From Emticicia agri (GTDB taxonomy: Bacteria; Bacteroidota; Bacteroidia; Cytophagales; Spirosomataceae): a stretch of DNA of 35,596 bases. Below are positions 1 through 8,871 of the stretch, piece after piece. Positions within the stretch are counted from its first letter, which is position 1, and each line of letters begins with the position of its first letter. The stretch lies in NCBI GenBank assembly GCA_945860265.1, contig CAMAQF010000042.1, positions 1-35,596 on the forward strand. Reading direction: 5' to 3'. Both the position numbers and the translations under genes were made by a program. The notes under the pieces were generated by a model. The model worked only from the letters and a program-made list of their open reading frames with translations, searched no databases and had not been told where the DNA came from.

Positions 1-2403
1 CAAAGCATAAGAGTCGCCAGAGTGAATACCCGCTGGCTCGATATGTTCCATAATTCCGATGATATAAACGTTTTCACCATCACAAATGGCATCAGCTTCA
101 GCTTCGATAGCATTTTCTAAGAAGTTATCAATCAAGATATTGTTATTAGGAATATCGTTCAAGATTTTTACGACGTGTTGCTCTAATTCCTGTTCATTAA
201 TAACAATTTTCATGCTTTGTCCACCCAAAACATAGCTTGGACGCACCAAAAGTGGAAAACCTAATTCACGAGAAACCTCTACTGCATGATCAGCCGTACG
301 AACAGTTGCGAATAATGGATATGCAATATCCATTTCTTTTAGTTTTTGAGAGAAACGTCCTCTATCTTCGGCTAAATCAAGGGCATCATAAGACGTTCCG
401 ATGATTTTAATACCATATTTAGTCAATTTTTCAGCCATTTTCAAGGCAGTTTGTCCACCTAACTGTACGATTACCCCTTCTGGTTTTTCGTGCTGAATGA
501 TGTCATAAACGTGTTCCCAAAAAACAGGTTCAAAGTATAATTTATCTGCAATATCAGGGTCAGTTGAAACTGTTTCAGGGTTACAATTCACCATGATTGC
601 TTCATAGCCACATTCTTTTGCAGCCAAAATTCCGTGTACACATGAATAATCAAATTCAATACCTTGACCAATACGGTTCGGCCCTGAGCCTAAAACGACT
701 ACTTTCTTTTTATTAGAACGAACTGACTCGTTATCAAGATTATCGAGTGATGTACTAAAAGTAGAGTAGAAATATGGAGTTTTGGCTTCAAATTCGGCCG
801 CACAGCTATCAACACATTTATAAATGCGATGAATTTTCTGCTCAATACGCTTATTGAAAACCTGACTCTCCTTACAATTTAATAAGTGAGCGATTTGGCG
901 GTCAGCGTAGCCTTTTTGTTTGGCAGTCAGTAATAGTTCTTTAGAAATATCATCAATCGAAACTTCCTCAATTTCTTTTTCGAGCATAATCATTTCTTCG
1001 ATTTGACGCAAGAACCATTTATCTATTTTGGTAAGATTCTGTATAGTTTTAAACGAAAGTCCAGCCTTGAATGCATCATATATATGAAACAAACGGTTCC
1101 AAGATGGATTAGCCAAAGATTTCTTCAAAGCCTCTTGGTCTTTTAGTTCTTTTCCATCAGCACCTAAACCATTTCGCTTGATTTCGAGCGACTGACAAGC
1201 CTTTTGGAGTGCTTCTTGGAAATTACGTCCGATACCCATTGTTTCACCAACCGACTTCATTTGTAAACCAAGTGAGCGGTCACAGCCGGGGAATTTATCG
1301 AAGTTCCAACGTGGAATTTTAACTATTACGTAGTCGATTGCTGGCTCAAAATATGCCGATGTACTTCCTGTGATTGGATTAATCAATTCATCAAGGTTGT
1401 AGCCAATCGCCATTTTGGCAGCGATTTTGGCAATCGGATAACCCGTTGCTTTTGATGCCAAAGCCGACGAGCGTGATACACGTGGATTGATTTCGATGGC
1501 GATGATTTCGTCAGTTTCGGGGTGAAGCGAAAACTGTAAGTTACATCCACCCGCAAACTGTCCGATGGCGTTCATCATCTTGATTGACATGTCACGCATT
1601 TTCTGATAAACTGTATCAGGCAAAGTCATGGCAGGAGCAACCGTGATTGAATCGCCTGTGTGAACTCCCATTGGGTCGAAGTTCTCAATTGTACAGATGA
1701 TTACAATATTTCCGAGATTATCTCTCAATAATTCTAATTCGTATTCTTTCCAACCCATGATTGACTGCTCGACCAATACTTCATGTACTGGCGAGGCGTG
1801 CAAACCATTATTGAGGGCTTTATCAAATTCTTCGGGCGTATTTACAAAACCTCCACCTGTTCCGCCGAGTGTATATGACGGGCGAATAACGAGTGGAAAA
1901 CCGATTTCTTGGGCAATTTCTTTTCCTTCCAAGAAAGAGCGAGCCGTGCGACCTTTGCAAACGCCCACGCCAATTTCAAGCATTTTTAGTCTGAATTTTT
2001 CACGGTCTTCGGTAGTTTCGATGGCTTTAATATCAACACCGATAAGCTGGATGTCGTATTTTTTCCAAATACCTGCTTTGTCGCAGTCAATCGCTAAATT
2101 GAGAGCAGTTTGACCTCCCATCGTTGGCAAAACCGCATCAATCGGGCGACCCATTGCTTTGTGTTTTTCTAAGATTTCAACGATAGATTTCTTTTCTAAG
2201 GGCTTTAAATAGACAAAATCGGCGTTGAGTGGGTCAGTCATGATAGTGGCAGGGTTTGAGTTTATCAAACTTACCTCTATGCCTTCTTCTCGAAGCGACC
2301 TTGCGGCTTGTGAACCAGCGTAATCAAATTCGCAGGCTTGACCAATAACGATAGGACCAGAGCCGATAATAAGAATTGACTTGAGATTGGGATTTTTTGG
2401 CAT
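1..2403 (-). CDS. carB: Carbamoyl-phosphate synthase large subunit (partial, C-terminus off the left edge)
   Basis: This gene makes carbamoyl phosphate from bicarbonate, two ATP and glutamine-derived ammonia, for pyrimidine and arginine synthesis. It needs the small subunit CarA, which is not in this window. The start is the ATG at 2401-2403, which gives the typical N-terminus MPKNPNLKSILIIGSGPIVI followed by GQACEFDYAGSQA. 801 codons are present; the family has roughly 940-1070, so the end of the second ATP-grasp half and the allosteric domain lie outside. Both halves are visible. The first has MGVHTGDS and IAIEINPRVSRSSALASKATG. The second begins with the repeated GSGPNRIGQGIEFDYS and reaches IMEHIEPAGIHSGDS near the edge. 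No frame break was seen. A TATCTTTG promoter-like box lies about 75 bp upstream, with two small GC-rich hairpins between it and the start. Confidence 0.96.
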   Translation of the reverse strand, partial: MPKNPNLKSILIIGSGPIVIGQACEFDYAGSQAARSLREEGIEVSLINSNPATIMTDPLNADFVYLKPLEKKSIVEILEKHKAMGRPIDAVLPTMGGQTALNLAIDCDKAGIWKKYDIQLIGVDIKAIETTEDREKFRLKMLEIGVGVCKGRTARSFLEGKEIAQEIGFPLVIRPSYTLGGTGGGFVNTPEEFDKALNNGLHASPVHEVLVEQSIMGWKEYELELLRDNLGNIVIICTIENFDPMGVHTGDSITVAPAMTLPDTVYQKMRDMSIKMMNAIGQFAGGCNLQFSLHPETDEIIAIEINPRVSRSSALASKATGYPIAKIAAKMAIGYNLDELINPITGSTSAYFEPAIDYVIVKIPRWNFDKFPGCDRSLGLQMKSVGETMGIGRNFQEALQKACQSLEIKRNGLGADGKELKDQEALKKSLANPSWNRLFHIYDAFKAGLSFKTIQNLTKIDKWFLRQIEEMIMLEKEIEEVSIDDISKELLLTAKQKGYADRQIAHLLNCKESQVFNKRIEQKIHRIYKCVDSCAAEFEAKTPYFYSTFSTSLDNLDNESVRSNKKKVVVLGSGPNRIGQGIEFDYSCVHGILAAKECGYEAIMVNCNPETVSTDPDIADKLYFEPVFWEHVYDIIQHEKPEGVIVQLGGQTALKMAEKLTKYGIKIIGTSYDALDLAEDRGRFSQKLKEMDIAYPLFATVRTADHAVEVSRELGFPLLVRPSYVLGGQSMKIVINEQELEQHVVKILNDIPNNNILIDNFLENAIEAEADAICDGENVYIIGIMEHIEPAGIHSGDSYAL

Positions 2404-2433
2404 TTTTTCTTTGAAGGGGGTTTCGATTACTGC

Positions 2434-2454
2434 ACGGTTCGCCGTTGCGACGGT
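2434..2454 (-). promoter_or_regulatory. GC-rich segment with two mutually exclusive hairpins in the carB leader
   Basis: Read on the minus strand, CCGT-CGCA-ACGG and ACGG-CGAA-CCGT are both 4-bp hairpins with tetraloops. They share the central ACGG (2442-2445 on plus), so only one can form at a time. The segment is much more GC-rich than its surroundings and lies about 30-50 bp upstream of the carB start. It could be a small leader switch or simply a remnant of an interspersed palindrome; the stems are short. Confidence 0.3.
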
Positions 2455-2475
2455 TTAAATGTGACTATCGAAAGA

Positions 2476-2483
2476 CAAAGATA
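2476..2483 (-). promoter_or_regulatory. Candidate -7 box of the carB promoter
   Basis: TATCTTTG on the minus strand matches the Bacteroidota -7 consensus TAnnTTTG. No TTG -33 element is found at the usual 19-22 bp spacing, so this is a half-match only. Transcription would start near 2469 and give a leader of about 65 nt that contains the GC-rich hairpins at 2434-2454. Confidence 0.35.
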
Positions 2484-2697
2484 ACATAGATTTTTTATTT
2501 TTTCATTGAAAAAAGGAGATTATCTTAGAAAAGTACAATAAAATATTTGTAATATCAATTTTAACTAACATAAAGTCGATTATTTTAAATTATTACGATT
2601 CTTACGAAAATATGATAGCTTAATAAAAAGTAATTAATTGAAAGTATGTTTTTTGGTAAATATTGCATATTTTTGAAAACCCTAATTGAGTTAGGTC

Positions 2698-3192
2698 TTG
2701 AAAACGAGTGAATACTATAAAATTACAACTATTTTAAAAAAACTCTTTTTTGGCCTTATTGGCTTATGCTTGTTTTCGTCAAATCTTTTGGCTCAAACTC
2801 CGCTACCAGAAAAGAAGAAAATTAAAGTTCAGATGTATATTGATGGCAAACTACATCCATCAAACCAAACTTTCACGAAAGCTGAACAAAATATTCAAAT
2901 AAAAGCCTACGATGCCACTACTAATAAAGAATTGGCGGTTGCTTTAATGGAGGCTTCATTGGTCAGAAATGGTCAGAAGATTGTGAGTATAAAGTTACCT
3001 GGCAATGGCTCAATTGAAAAATTGGCCTCAAAAGCTAAAAATAACGACAATTATGTTTTTGAAATAAAACAAATTTTAGAATTGGCCGAGGATTTATCTT
3101 TAAAACCGTTTTCCGAAAAAAGCTTCAAAGTAAATTATTTGTTTTTTGATGCCGAACTCGACGCAGCGAAGGTTGCGGTTTTAGCAAACTAA
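2698..3192 (+). CDS. Small secreted protein, possibly with a GldM-C-terminal-like beta domain
   Basis: The 164-residue product has a clear signal peptide: a basic start, a hydrophobic core FFGLIGLCLF at about residues 17-26, then a likely cleavage after SSNLLAQ near residue 33. The start must be the TTG at 2698, because a stop codon lies just upstream in frame and the next ATG lies well inside the mature protein. The mature part is short and beta-rich. Its segment with ASLVRNGQKIVSIKLPGNGS followed by LASKA resembles the last domain of gliding-motility protein GldM (a charge/Gly-rich turn, then 'SLASxA'). That resemblance is from memory and weak. No enzyme motif is seen. It sits alone between divergent carB and a membrane glycosyltransferase, 90 bp away on the same strand. 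Confidence 0.65.
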   Translation: MKTSEYYKITTILKKLFFGLIGLCLFSSNLLAQTPLPEKKKIKVQMYIDGKLHPSNQTFTKAEQNIQIKAYDATTNKELAVALMEASLVRNGQKIVSIKLPGNGSIEKLASKAKNNDNYVFEIKQILELAEDLSLKPFSEKSFKVNYLFFDAELDAAKVAVLAN

Positions 3193-3282
3193 TACTTTTT
3201 TTTGACTTATTTTAATTTATGTGTTGTAGATTAATTATACCAGAATATCCATAGTGATTCAATTATTTCGTGTTACATAAAA

Positions 3283-4938
3283 ATGATTACATTTGATGAT
3301 TCTCCAGTGTCATATTGGGCAGTGGGAATATTGCTATTTATTTCAACAGCACTTTTAACTGCTATCTCATCCCTTAAAAATAACCAACCGAACTTCGATT
3401 GGTTGATTAAGTTTGCCATTTCTATACAATTACTTTTGCTTTTTTATTTCCGTTTACCTGTGATTGTATTTAATGAGTCCTTAAACTTAGATGAAAACGT
3501 ATTTATTGTTGGAGCAATGACTCTTGCTAAATCGCCTATCTATTGGGAGTCTGTTGATGGTTCGACGAGCGGGCCTTTCAATTTTTATATCATAACGGCA
3601 TTTTGCGAAATATTCAAACAACCATACGATTACATTTCAGCCCGTATCATTGGAATTTTATTACTAATGGGAAGTTTTTTATTTAGTTTTTTTGCTCTAA
3701 GAATACTTTTCACAGCCCCTACTGCCTTATTAAGTTTATTCCCCGCAACTTCATACTTAGGTCTTACTCGACATTGGGATTTTGTCAATTTTAGTAGTGA
3801 ACAACTCCCCATTTTTTTGATGAGTGTAATGCTATATTATTTTGCAAAAATGTATGCAAGTAAAAAAAGCATTAATAAAATAGATGTTTTTGTATATGGA
3901 TTTATAGCTGGTGGAATCATTTTTACAAAATTACAAGCAATTCCGATTGCATTCTGTCTAACGCTCAGTGGCTATTGGTTGATTTATGAAAAACGAAAAA
4001 ACGATTTTTTAAAAAATACCATCATTTTTACAATTAGTGGAAGCATTACTTCACTTGTTTTGGTATTAATAGGGTATTACTATCATTTCCTTGATAAAAT
4101 ATGGGTTTTCTATTTCAAAAATAATTTATCTTACGGAAGAGAAAGTCGCACTATCGTTCAAAGTATTTTTATTTCACTCAGAGACCCTCACAATATTTTT
4201 ATTCGTATCATTTTTTTGCTTTCAGTATTATTATTATTTTATTATATTTTTCTAAAAAAACAGTTTAAACCCAGTACTTTGAGCATTATGCTTATCCTTT
4301 TCACGGTTAGCTCAATTCTCTCTGTCTATAAAACAGGGTTTGTTTTTCATCATTATCTACTTTTCCTAATTTTCCCATCCGTATTCTTATTCGCATTGCT
4401 TTTGAACGAAATATTCCAATCATCAAAGAAGATTTTGAAAATTGGAATTTCAGCATTAGCTACATTTTATCTTTTACTCCAAACACATACATTGGTGTTC
4501 TCTAATTACTTTGTAAGTGCCGATAAACCACAACGACCACTTTCTATTTCAAAAACAGGCGAACAAATTTTAAAATATTCTAATACGCACGAACCACTGG
4601 TTATTTGGGGAGGCGGTGAACATGGTAGATTATATTTAGAAACTAAACGAACGCAAGGAATTAGATGGAGTAACTCACATTGGGGAATGTATAGTGACTC
4701 GCTTCAAAAAAATTTTCAAAAAGAGTTTATCGCAGAATTAAAAGCCATACCCTTTCCTGTATTTATAGATACTCACCCAACCAAAAATACATTTATGACC
4801 CGTGATAAACTGGGCTATGAAACCATCAAAGAATTGAAAGAATATATAGACTTAAAATATCAATTAATCGGAGAATTTGATGAGCAAAGAGTTTTTGTTC
4901 ACAAAGAAAAATTAAAGGCAATGAACGCTACGAAGTAA
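3283..4938 (+). CDS. GT39/ArnT-like polytopic membrane glycosyltransferase
   Basis: The 551-residue product has about eleven hydrophobic segments covering residues 10-405, then a soluble C-terminal region of about 140 residues. This is the layout of lipid-linked-sugar-dependent glycosyltransferases (PMT/ArnT, GT-C fold). The first periplasmic loop carries the acidic pair expected of GT-C enzymes, in NLDENVF (D70-E71), followed by a short segment ending in GPFNFYII that is typical of the family (SGPLYYYL-like). The substrate cannot be deduced; a polyprenyl-phosphate sugar donor and a cell-envelope acceptor are inferred. The start is the ATG at 3283 after an AT-rich spacer. Transcription ends at the hairpin 4939-4975, shared with the convergent lipoprotein gene. 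Base composition is like its neighbours. Confidence 0.75.
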   Translation: MITFDDSPVSYWAVGILLFISTALLTAISSLKNNQPNFDWLIKFAISIQLLLLFYFRLPVIVFNESLNLDENVFIVGAMTLAKSPIYWESVDGSTSGPFNFYIITAFCEIFKQPYDYISARIIGILLLMGSFLFSFFALRILFTAPTALLSLFPATSYLGLTRHWDFVNFSSEQLPIFLMSVMLYYFAKMYASKKSINKIDVFVYGFIAGGIIFTKLQAIPIAFCLTLSGYWLIYEKRKNDFLKNTIIFTISGSITSLVLVLIGYYYHFLDKIWVFYFKNNLSYGRESRTIVQSIFISLRDPHNIFIRIIFLLSVLLLFYYIFLKKQFKPSTLSIMLILFTVSSILSVYKTGFVFHHYLLFLIFPSVFLFALLLNEIFQSSKKILKIGISALATFYLLLQTHTLVFSNYFVSADKPQRPLSISKTGEQILKYSNTHEPLVIWGGGEHGRLYLETKRTQGIRWSNSHWGMYSDSLQKNFQKEFIAELKAIPFPVFIDTHPTKNTFMTRDKLGYETIKELKEYIDLKYQLIGEFDEQRVFVHKEKLKAMNATK

Positions 4939-4975
4939 AACAAAAATGCCGCATTTAAGATGTGGCATTTTTGTT
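4939..4975. terminator. Bidirectional intrinsic terminator
   Basis: A stem of about 15 bp (4939-4953 with 4961-4975, one G-T pair) surrounds a 7-nt loop. The outer arms are A-run and T-run, so it works on both strands between the convergent genes ending at 4938 and 4979. Confidence 0.85.
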
Positions 4976-4978
4976 AAA

Positions 4979-5701
4979 TCACTTTAATACAATATTTTTC
5001 TGTTCAATCAAAGAAAGCAACGAATCTTTTCCTGCAATAAATGCTTTATCGTAATCGTACGCTTGAATAGTTGTATCAGTGATAGCAAAATTTTCATAAT
5101 TTTGGAAAACAATCCCGCCAACTGTTTGACGGTTTTTCACTCGACGGAATCGTGGGCCGCCGCTGGTGTATGCCAAATAATCAACTAAATGTGTCTTTTG
5201 ATTGAACCAATAGCAATAAACGTCTTCAAAATCTTTACCGCCACCTTCTTTATCGAACCAAACTTTTACTTTATCGTATTGTTGCTTATCAATTTCTGTT
5301 TCACCGAGATATTCGAGATTAACGGCTTTATCTTTTAATTTATAAGGTAAAAGCACAAAATATGCCACCGAATTTACGGCATTTGTATATTTCGTAATGT
5401 CTTTTCCTGATAAAGTTACCTGATTTCCGTTGATAATCCTCAGAAAACCTTCATTATTAATAATATCCCAAATTTCATTATTGGCACTATCTTTTGAAAT
5501 TCGTTCGTATTGATATTTTCCATTGTTTTGCATGAGTTTGAAATGAAATTTACGAAAATCCAACTCCGCTGTAAAGTTTTCATATTTTGCTCCACCGTGT
5601 GCTTCGATGCTTTTGTCAACAATTTCACGGGCTTTATCAGTTTTGTCTTTGCAGGCAACCAATGCCATAGCAAAGACTGATATTAGAATAAGTTTTTTCA
5701 T
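4979..5701 (-). CDS. Outer-membrane-type lipoprotein of the DUF6503-like family
   Basis: The start is taken at the ATG 5701 (MKKLILISVFAMALVACKDK), 240 residues. A GTG four codons upstream is also open but would lie inside the palindrome at 5707-5728. The signal peptide ends in the lipobox LVAC, with lipidated Cys17, followed by Lys-Asp-Lys. The mature part has ARE-IVDKSIEAHGGAKYE, typical of a Bacteroidota family of LolA/LolB-like, beta-rich lipoproteins that I associate with DUF6503; the exact name is from memory. Later blocks such as VKVWFD and FEDVYCYWFNQKTHLVDYL fit the same fold (a half-barrel that reads out a tabulated 'distance to reference' of substrate is not implied). No catalytic residues are evident. 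It is convergent with the glycosyltransferase and shares its terminator. Confidence 0.75.
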   Translation of the reverse strand: MKKLILISVFAMALVACKDKTDKAREIVDKSIEAHGGAKYENFTAELDFRKFHFKLMQNNGKYQYERISKDSANNEIWDIINNEGFLRIINGNQVTLSGKDITKYTNAVNSVAYFVLLPYKLKDKAVNLEYLGETEIDKQQYDKVKVWFDKEGGGKDFEDVYCYWFNQKTHLVDYLAYTSGGPRFRRVKNRQTVGGIVFQNYENFAITDTTIQAYDYDKAFIAGKDSLLSLIEQKNIVLK

Positions 5702-5706
5702 AGTTT

Positions 5707-5728
5707 GTAGCACAATTCTCCGAATTGT
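5707..5728 (+). repeat. REP-like palindrome, copy A
   Basis: The sequence is GTAGC followed by a perfect 7-bp hairpin, ACAATTC-TCC-GAATTGT. It shares the 5' GTAGC tag, the ACAA/TTGT outer stem and the TCC loop with the copy at 34324-34345. It lies immediately upstream of the lipoprotein start codon. Confidence 0.6.
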
Positions 5729-5750
5729 GAGTTATCGTTTAATACAAGAC

Positions 5751-5771
5751 ACAATTCGGAGAATTGTGCTA
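5751..5771 (-). repeat. REP-like palindrome, copy B (inverted relative to copy A)
   Basis: On the minus strand this is TAGC plus ACAATTC-TCC-GAATTGT, identical in its core to copy A but in the opposite orientation, 22 bp away. The head-to-head pair resembles a BIME-type unit of REP sequences. The whole region 5707-5771 could also fold into one large cruciform. Confidence 0.6.
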
Positions 5772-5779
5772 TTGATTTA

Positions 5780-6049
5780 TCAAAAATACGAGCCAATAAC
5801 TTCTTGAATCTTGCTAATAGGCACACTCATCGACTTTTTGGTGATTGTTATTTCTGCTTATGTTTGTGGGCTACTAGGGTCTGAAACAACCTTGTAGTTA
5901 CCTTTTACTGCTCCAATAAGCGTTTGTAAACTAAACGAACCAGAATTTGCATTTCCTTGAAAAATACCGCCTTTGTTCTGAATAGCTTTTGTTGAGTTTA
6001 CAACAAATTGACTCGAAGTGCCTGGGTAATCAATATTAAATGATGCCAT
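5780..6049 (-). pseudogene. Small conserved beta-type protein interrupted by an in-frame stop
   Basis: From the ATG at 6049 the frame runs 63 codons to a TAA at 5858-5860, giving a start MASFNIDYPGTSSQF and a segment GGIFQGNANSGSFSLQTLIG. After the stop the same frame stays open for 25 more codons, which read AEITITKKSMSVPISKIQEV, to a TGA at 5780-5782. The combined length of about 89 residues fits a small bacterial family I recall, with a 'SGSF..(T/P)LG.I.GSY' block followed by an 'ITITKKP' strand and a C-terminal helix; I cannot name it. Compared with that family there are about six or seven extra codons just before the stop, so a short insertion may have brought the TAA in. It lies 51 bp downstream of mutS on the same strand. 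The 63-residue product could still be made; function is unknown. Confidence 0.6.
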
Positions 6050-6100
6050 ATTGGTTTACTGGTTATTGGTTATCGGAAAATTGGGAATTAGTTATCTCTT

Positions 6101-8728
6101 TCAAACCAGCTTCACTAAATCGTTGAGTTTTAATAAGGCTTCGATTGGTGAAAGTGTATTTACGTCTATTGCTTTTAGTTTTGCTTTTAATTCTTCAATT
6201 TTTGGGTCTTCTGGCTCGAAGAAACTTAATTGAAAGTTATTTTTCGGAGCTTCCTTAATACGCTCTTTATTATCTTCCTTGATATGGTCTTTTTCAAGGT
6301 GATGCAAAATTTCGTTGGCACGCAACACCACTGACTGTGGCATTCCTGCGATTTGTGCTACGTGAATACCAAAGCTATGCTCGCTACCTCCTTCTTTGAG
6401 CTTACGTAAAAATACAACTTTATTATCAAGTTCTTTTACCGAAACGTTAAAATTTTTGATGCGACTAAAATCTTCTGCCAGTTGATTGAGTTCATGATAG
6501 TGCGTAGCAAAGAGTGTGTAAGGCTTACATTTTGGGTGATTATGCAAATATTCTGCAATACTCCACGCAATACTTACGCCATCATAAGTACTTGTTCCTC
6601 GACCGATTTCGTCCATGATTATCAGACTTCTATCGCTCAAATTATTTAGAATTGAAGCCGTTTCAGTCATTTCTACCATGAATGTTGACTCGCCACGAGA
6701 AAGATTATCACTCGCTCCTACCCTTGTGAAAATCTTATCGACGATGCCCAGTTCGGCACTTTCGGCTGGCACAAAACTACCCACTTGTGCCATAAGTGAA
6801 ATCAAAGCAGTTTGTCGAAGCAAGGCCGACTTACCAGCCATATTTGGGCCAGTAATGATGATTATTTGCTGCGTTTGGTCATCCAAAAACAAATCGTTGG
6901 GAATGTAGGCTTCGCCCAAAGGAAGTTGTTGCTCGATAACAGCGTGGCGACCTTCTTTGATGTTAAGCACCTTAGTGTCAGATACAATAGGCTTACAATA
7001 ATTGTTTTTTTGAGCCACTTTAGCAAATGACGAAAGAGCATCAAGAATCGAAATTACCCGGGCATTTTGCTGAATTTGTGCTACAAACTCATTGGCTGTC
7101 AGCACCAATTCATTAAAGATACGGTACTCAATTTCAAAAATTTTTGATTCAGCCGTTAAGATTTTTTCTTCATATAATTTTAATTCTTCTGTAATATAAC
7201 GCTCAGCGTTGACGAGCGTTTGTTTACGAATCCATTCGGAGGGAACTTTGTTTTTATGCGAATTAGAAACTTCAAGAAAATAACCAAAAACTTTATTATA
7301 GGAAATCTTTAACGAAGGTATCGCCGTACGTGCTGATTCACGGTTTTGGATTTCAATCAAGAAATCCTTTCCCGAAAAAGCAATTTTATGCAATTCATCC
7401 AAATCGGAATCAACGCCCGATTTTATCATGTTTCCTTGGTTCGTCACAACGGGGGCATCATCACGTAATTCTTTTTCAATTTTCTCAATAAGATACTGAC
7501 AGTCAGTGAGTTGATTGATGTATTTTTGTAGCACCAAAAATTTTTCTCCACCTAAAGCCAATTGTTTTTTGATGGGTTCGATTTGCACCAATGCTCGTTT
7601 TAGCTGCCCCAGTTCACGTGGATTAATTCGTCGAACTGCTACTTTTGAGATAAGACGTTCTAAGTCTCCGATTGGTTTTAGAATTGTCGAAAGTTGTTCG
7701 AGAATCTCTTCATTTTTCACAAAAAACTCAACGGTATCCAATCTTTCTTGAATCAACAAACGATCCTTAAGTGGCAAAACTAACCATTTTCGGAGTAACC
7801 TCGCTCCCATTGGCGTGATGGTATGGTCGAGAATCTGAATCAACGGAACACCGCCATCGTGCTGGGCAAAAACCAATTCGAGGTTACGAATCGTGAATTT
7901 ATCAAGCCAAACGTATTTGTCTTCATCGAGGCGAGTGATGCGGGAAATATGCCCCATTTCTCTATGCTCAGTATCTGACAAATAACGCAAAATTACACCC
8001 GCCGCAATGATTCCATCGGGCATGGTTTCTACGCCAAAACCCTTTAAAGTAGTTACTTTGAAGTGATTTAAGAGCAAATTATAGCCAAAATCGAAATTAT
8101 ACGCCCAATCTTCAAACGTAAACTCATTAAATTTATCTCCAAAAAGTATCTGAAATTCTCCTCGGTGTTTTTTGCAATAAAGCACTTCTGAAGGTGCAAA
8201 ACTTTGTAATAATTTATCAATATAAGCTGTGTTTCCTTCAGTGGCAAGGAATTCACCCGTTGAAACATCGAGAAACGAAATGCCAAAATAATCGGGTTTT
8301 GAGAAATGAATAGAAGCCAAATAATTGTTTTGTTTGTGGTTCAAAACATTATCATTGAACGAAACCCCAGGCGTAACGAGTTCGGTAACTCCACGACGCA
8401 CAATGCCTTTGGCAGTTGAAGGGTCTTCGAGCTGGTCGCAGATAGCTACACGCTCACCCGCACGAACGAGTTTGGACAAATAAGTATCAAGCGAGTGGTG
8501 CGGAAAACCTGCCAATTCTTCTTGAGCTCCACCATTATTTCGACGAGTAAGCACGATTCCGAGGATTTTTGAGGCACGAATAGCATCTTCGCCAAAAGTT
8601 TCGTAAAAATCACCAACCCGAAACAACAACATGGCTCCAGGGTATTTTGACTTGATTTGGTTATATTGACGGTTTAAGGGGGTTTCCTTGATTTGCTTTA
8701 CTAATTCTTCTTTGGAAGGTCGAGCCAC
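6101..8728 (-). CDS. mutS: DNA mismatch repair protein MutS
   Basis: MutS binds base mismatches and small loops and, with MutL, starts mismatch repair. The 875-residue length is normal. The mismatch-contacting motif is present in [10 protein letters not shown] (F41-Y42-E43). The core, lever and clamp domains follow. The ATPase has Walker [14 protein letters not shown] near residue 630; Ala in place of the Thr seen in many phyla is common in Bacteroidota. The later motifs are [11 protein letters not shown], Walker [17 protein letters not shown] and FATHYHEL. The end has a short linker and a helical dimerisation tail. No frame break was seen. Start ATG 8728. It is divergent from the Uma2-type gene, and TAAATTTG at 8764-8771 on the minus strand is a possible -7 box without a clear -33 element. 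The small gene at 5780-6049 lies directly downstream and may be co-transcribed. Confidence 0.97.
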   Translation of the reverse strand: MARPSKEELVKQIKETPLNRQYNQIKSKYPGAMLLFRVGDFYETFGEDAIRASKILGIVLTRRNNGGAQEELAGFPHHSLDTYLSKLVRAGERVAICDQLEDPSTAKGIVRRGVTELVTPGVSFNDNVLNHKQNNYLASIHFSKPDYFGISFLDVSTGEFLATEGNTAYIDKLLQSFAPSEVLYCKKHRGEFQILFGDKFNEFTFEDWAYNFDFGYNLLLNHFKVTTLKGFGVETMPDGIIAAGVILRYLSDTEHREMGHISRITRLDEDKYVWLDKFTIRNLELVFAQHDGGVPLIQILDHTITPMGARLLRKWLVLPLKDRLLIQERLDTVEFFVKNEEILEQLSTILKPIGDLERLISKVAVRRINPRELGQLKRALVQIEPIKKQLALGGEKFLVLQKYINQLTDCQYLIEKIEKELRDDAPVVTNQGNMIKSGVDSDLDELHKIAFSGKDFLIEIQNRESARTAIPSLKISYNKVFGYFLEVSNSHKNKVPSEWIRKQTLVNAERYITEELKLYEEKILTAESKIFEIEYRIFNELVLTANEFVAQIQQNARVISILDALSSFAKVAQKNNYCKPIVSDTKVLNIKEGRHAVIEQQLPLGEAYIPNDLFLDDQTQQIIIITGPNMAGKSALLRQTALISLMAQVGSFVPAESAELGIVDKIFTRVGASDNLSRGESTFMVEMTETASILNNLSDRSLIIMDEIGRGTSTYDGVSIAWSIAEYLHNHPKCKPYTLFATHYHELNQLAEDFSRIKNFNVSVKELDNKVVFLRKLKEGGSEHSFGIHVAQIAGMPQSVVLRANEILHHLEKDHIKEDNKERIKEAPKNNFQLSFFEPEDPKIEELKAKLKAIDVNTLSPIEALLKLNDLVKLV

Positions 8729-8820
8729 TTTTCTAGATGCTAAAATGAAAGTTAATTTTAGCTCAAATTTAGAAGAAAAAAGGGGATTTTGTGAAAATTT
8801 GAGAAAAGTAAAAAAGATTT

Positions 8821-8854
8821 TTTGTTTATGATTTAATTTTTTCGTCTATATTTG
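8821..8854 (+). promoter_or_regulatory. Bacteroidota-type promoter of the Uma2-type gene
   Basis: TTTG at 8821-8824 and TATATTTG at 8847-8854 match the -33 and -7 consensus, with a 22-bp spacer. The ATG follows at 8872, so the leader is only about 10 nt. Confidence 0.6.
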
Positions 8855-8871
8855 AAAAAAACTCAATAATC

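Larger units (their letters stand above)
2404..2697. other. Divergent intergenic region carB / secreted protein
   Basis: This 294-bp AT-rich spacer separates carB (-) from the secreted-protein gene (+). It holds the carB leader hairpins and box listed separately. On the plus strand TATTTTTG at 2668-2675 fits the -7 consensus, but no TTG element lies at the right distance. Nothing else was seen. Confidence 0.5.

Noticed and set aside
1697..2113. 138-codon plus-strand frame
   Set aside because: It is antisense within carB, whose frame is intact and well conserved.
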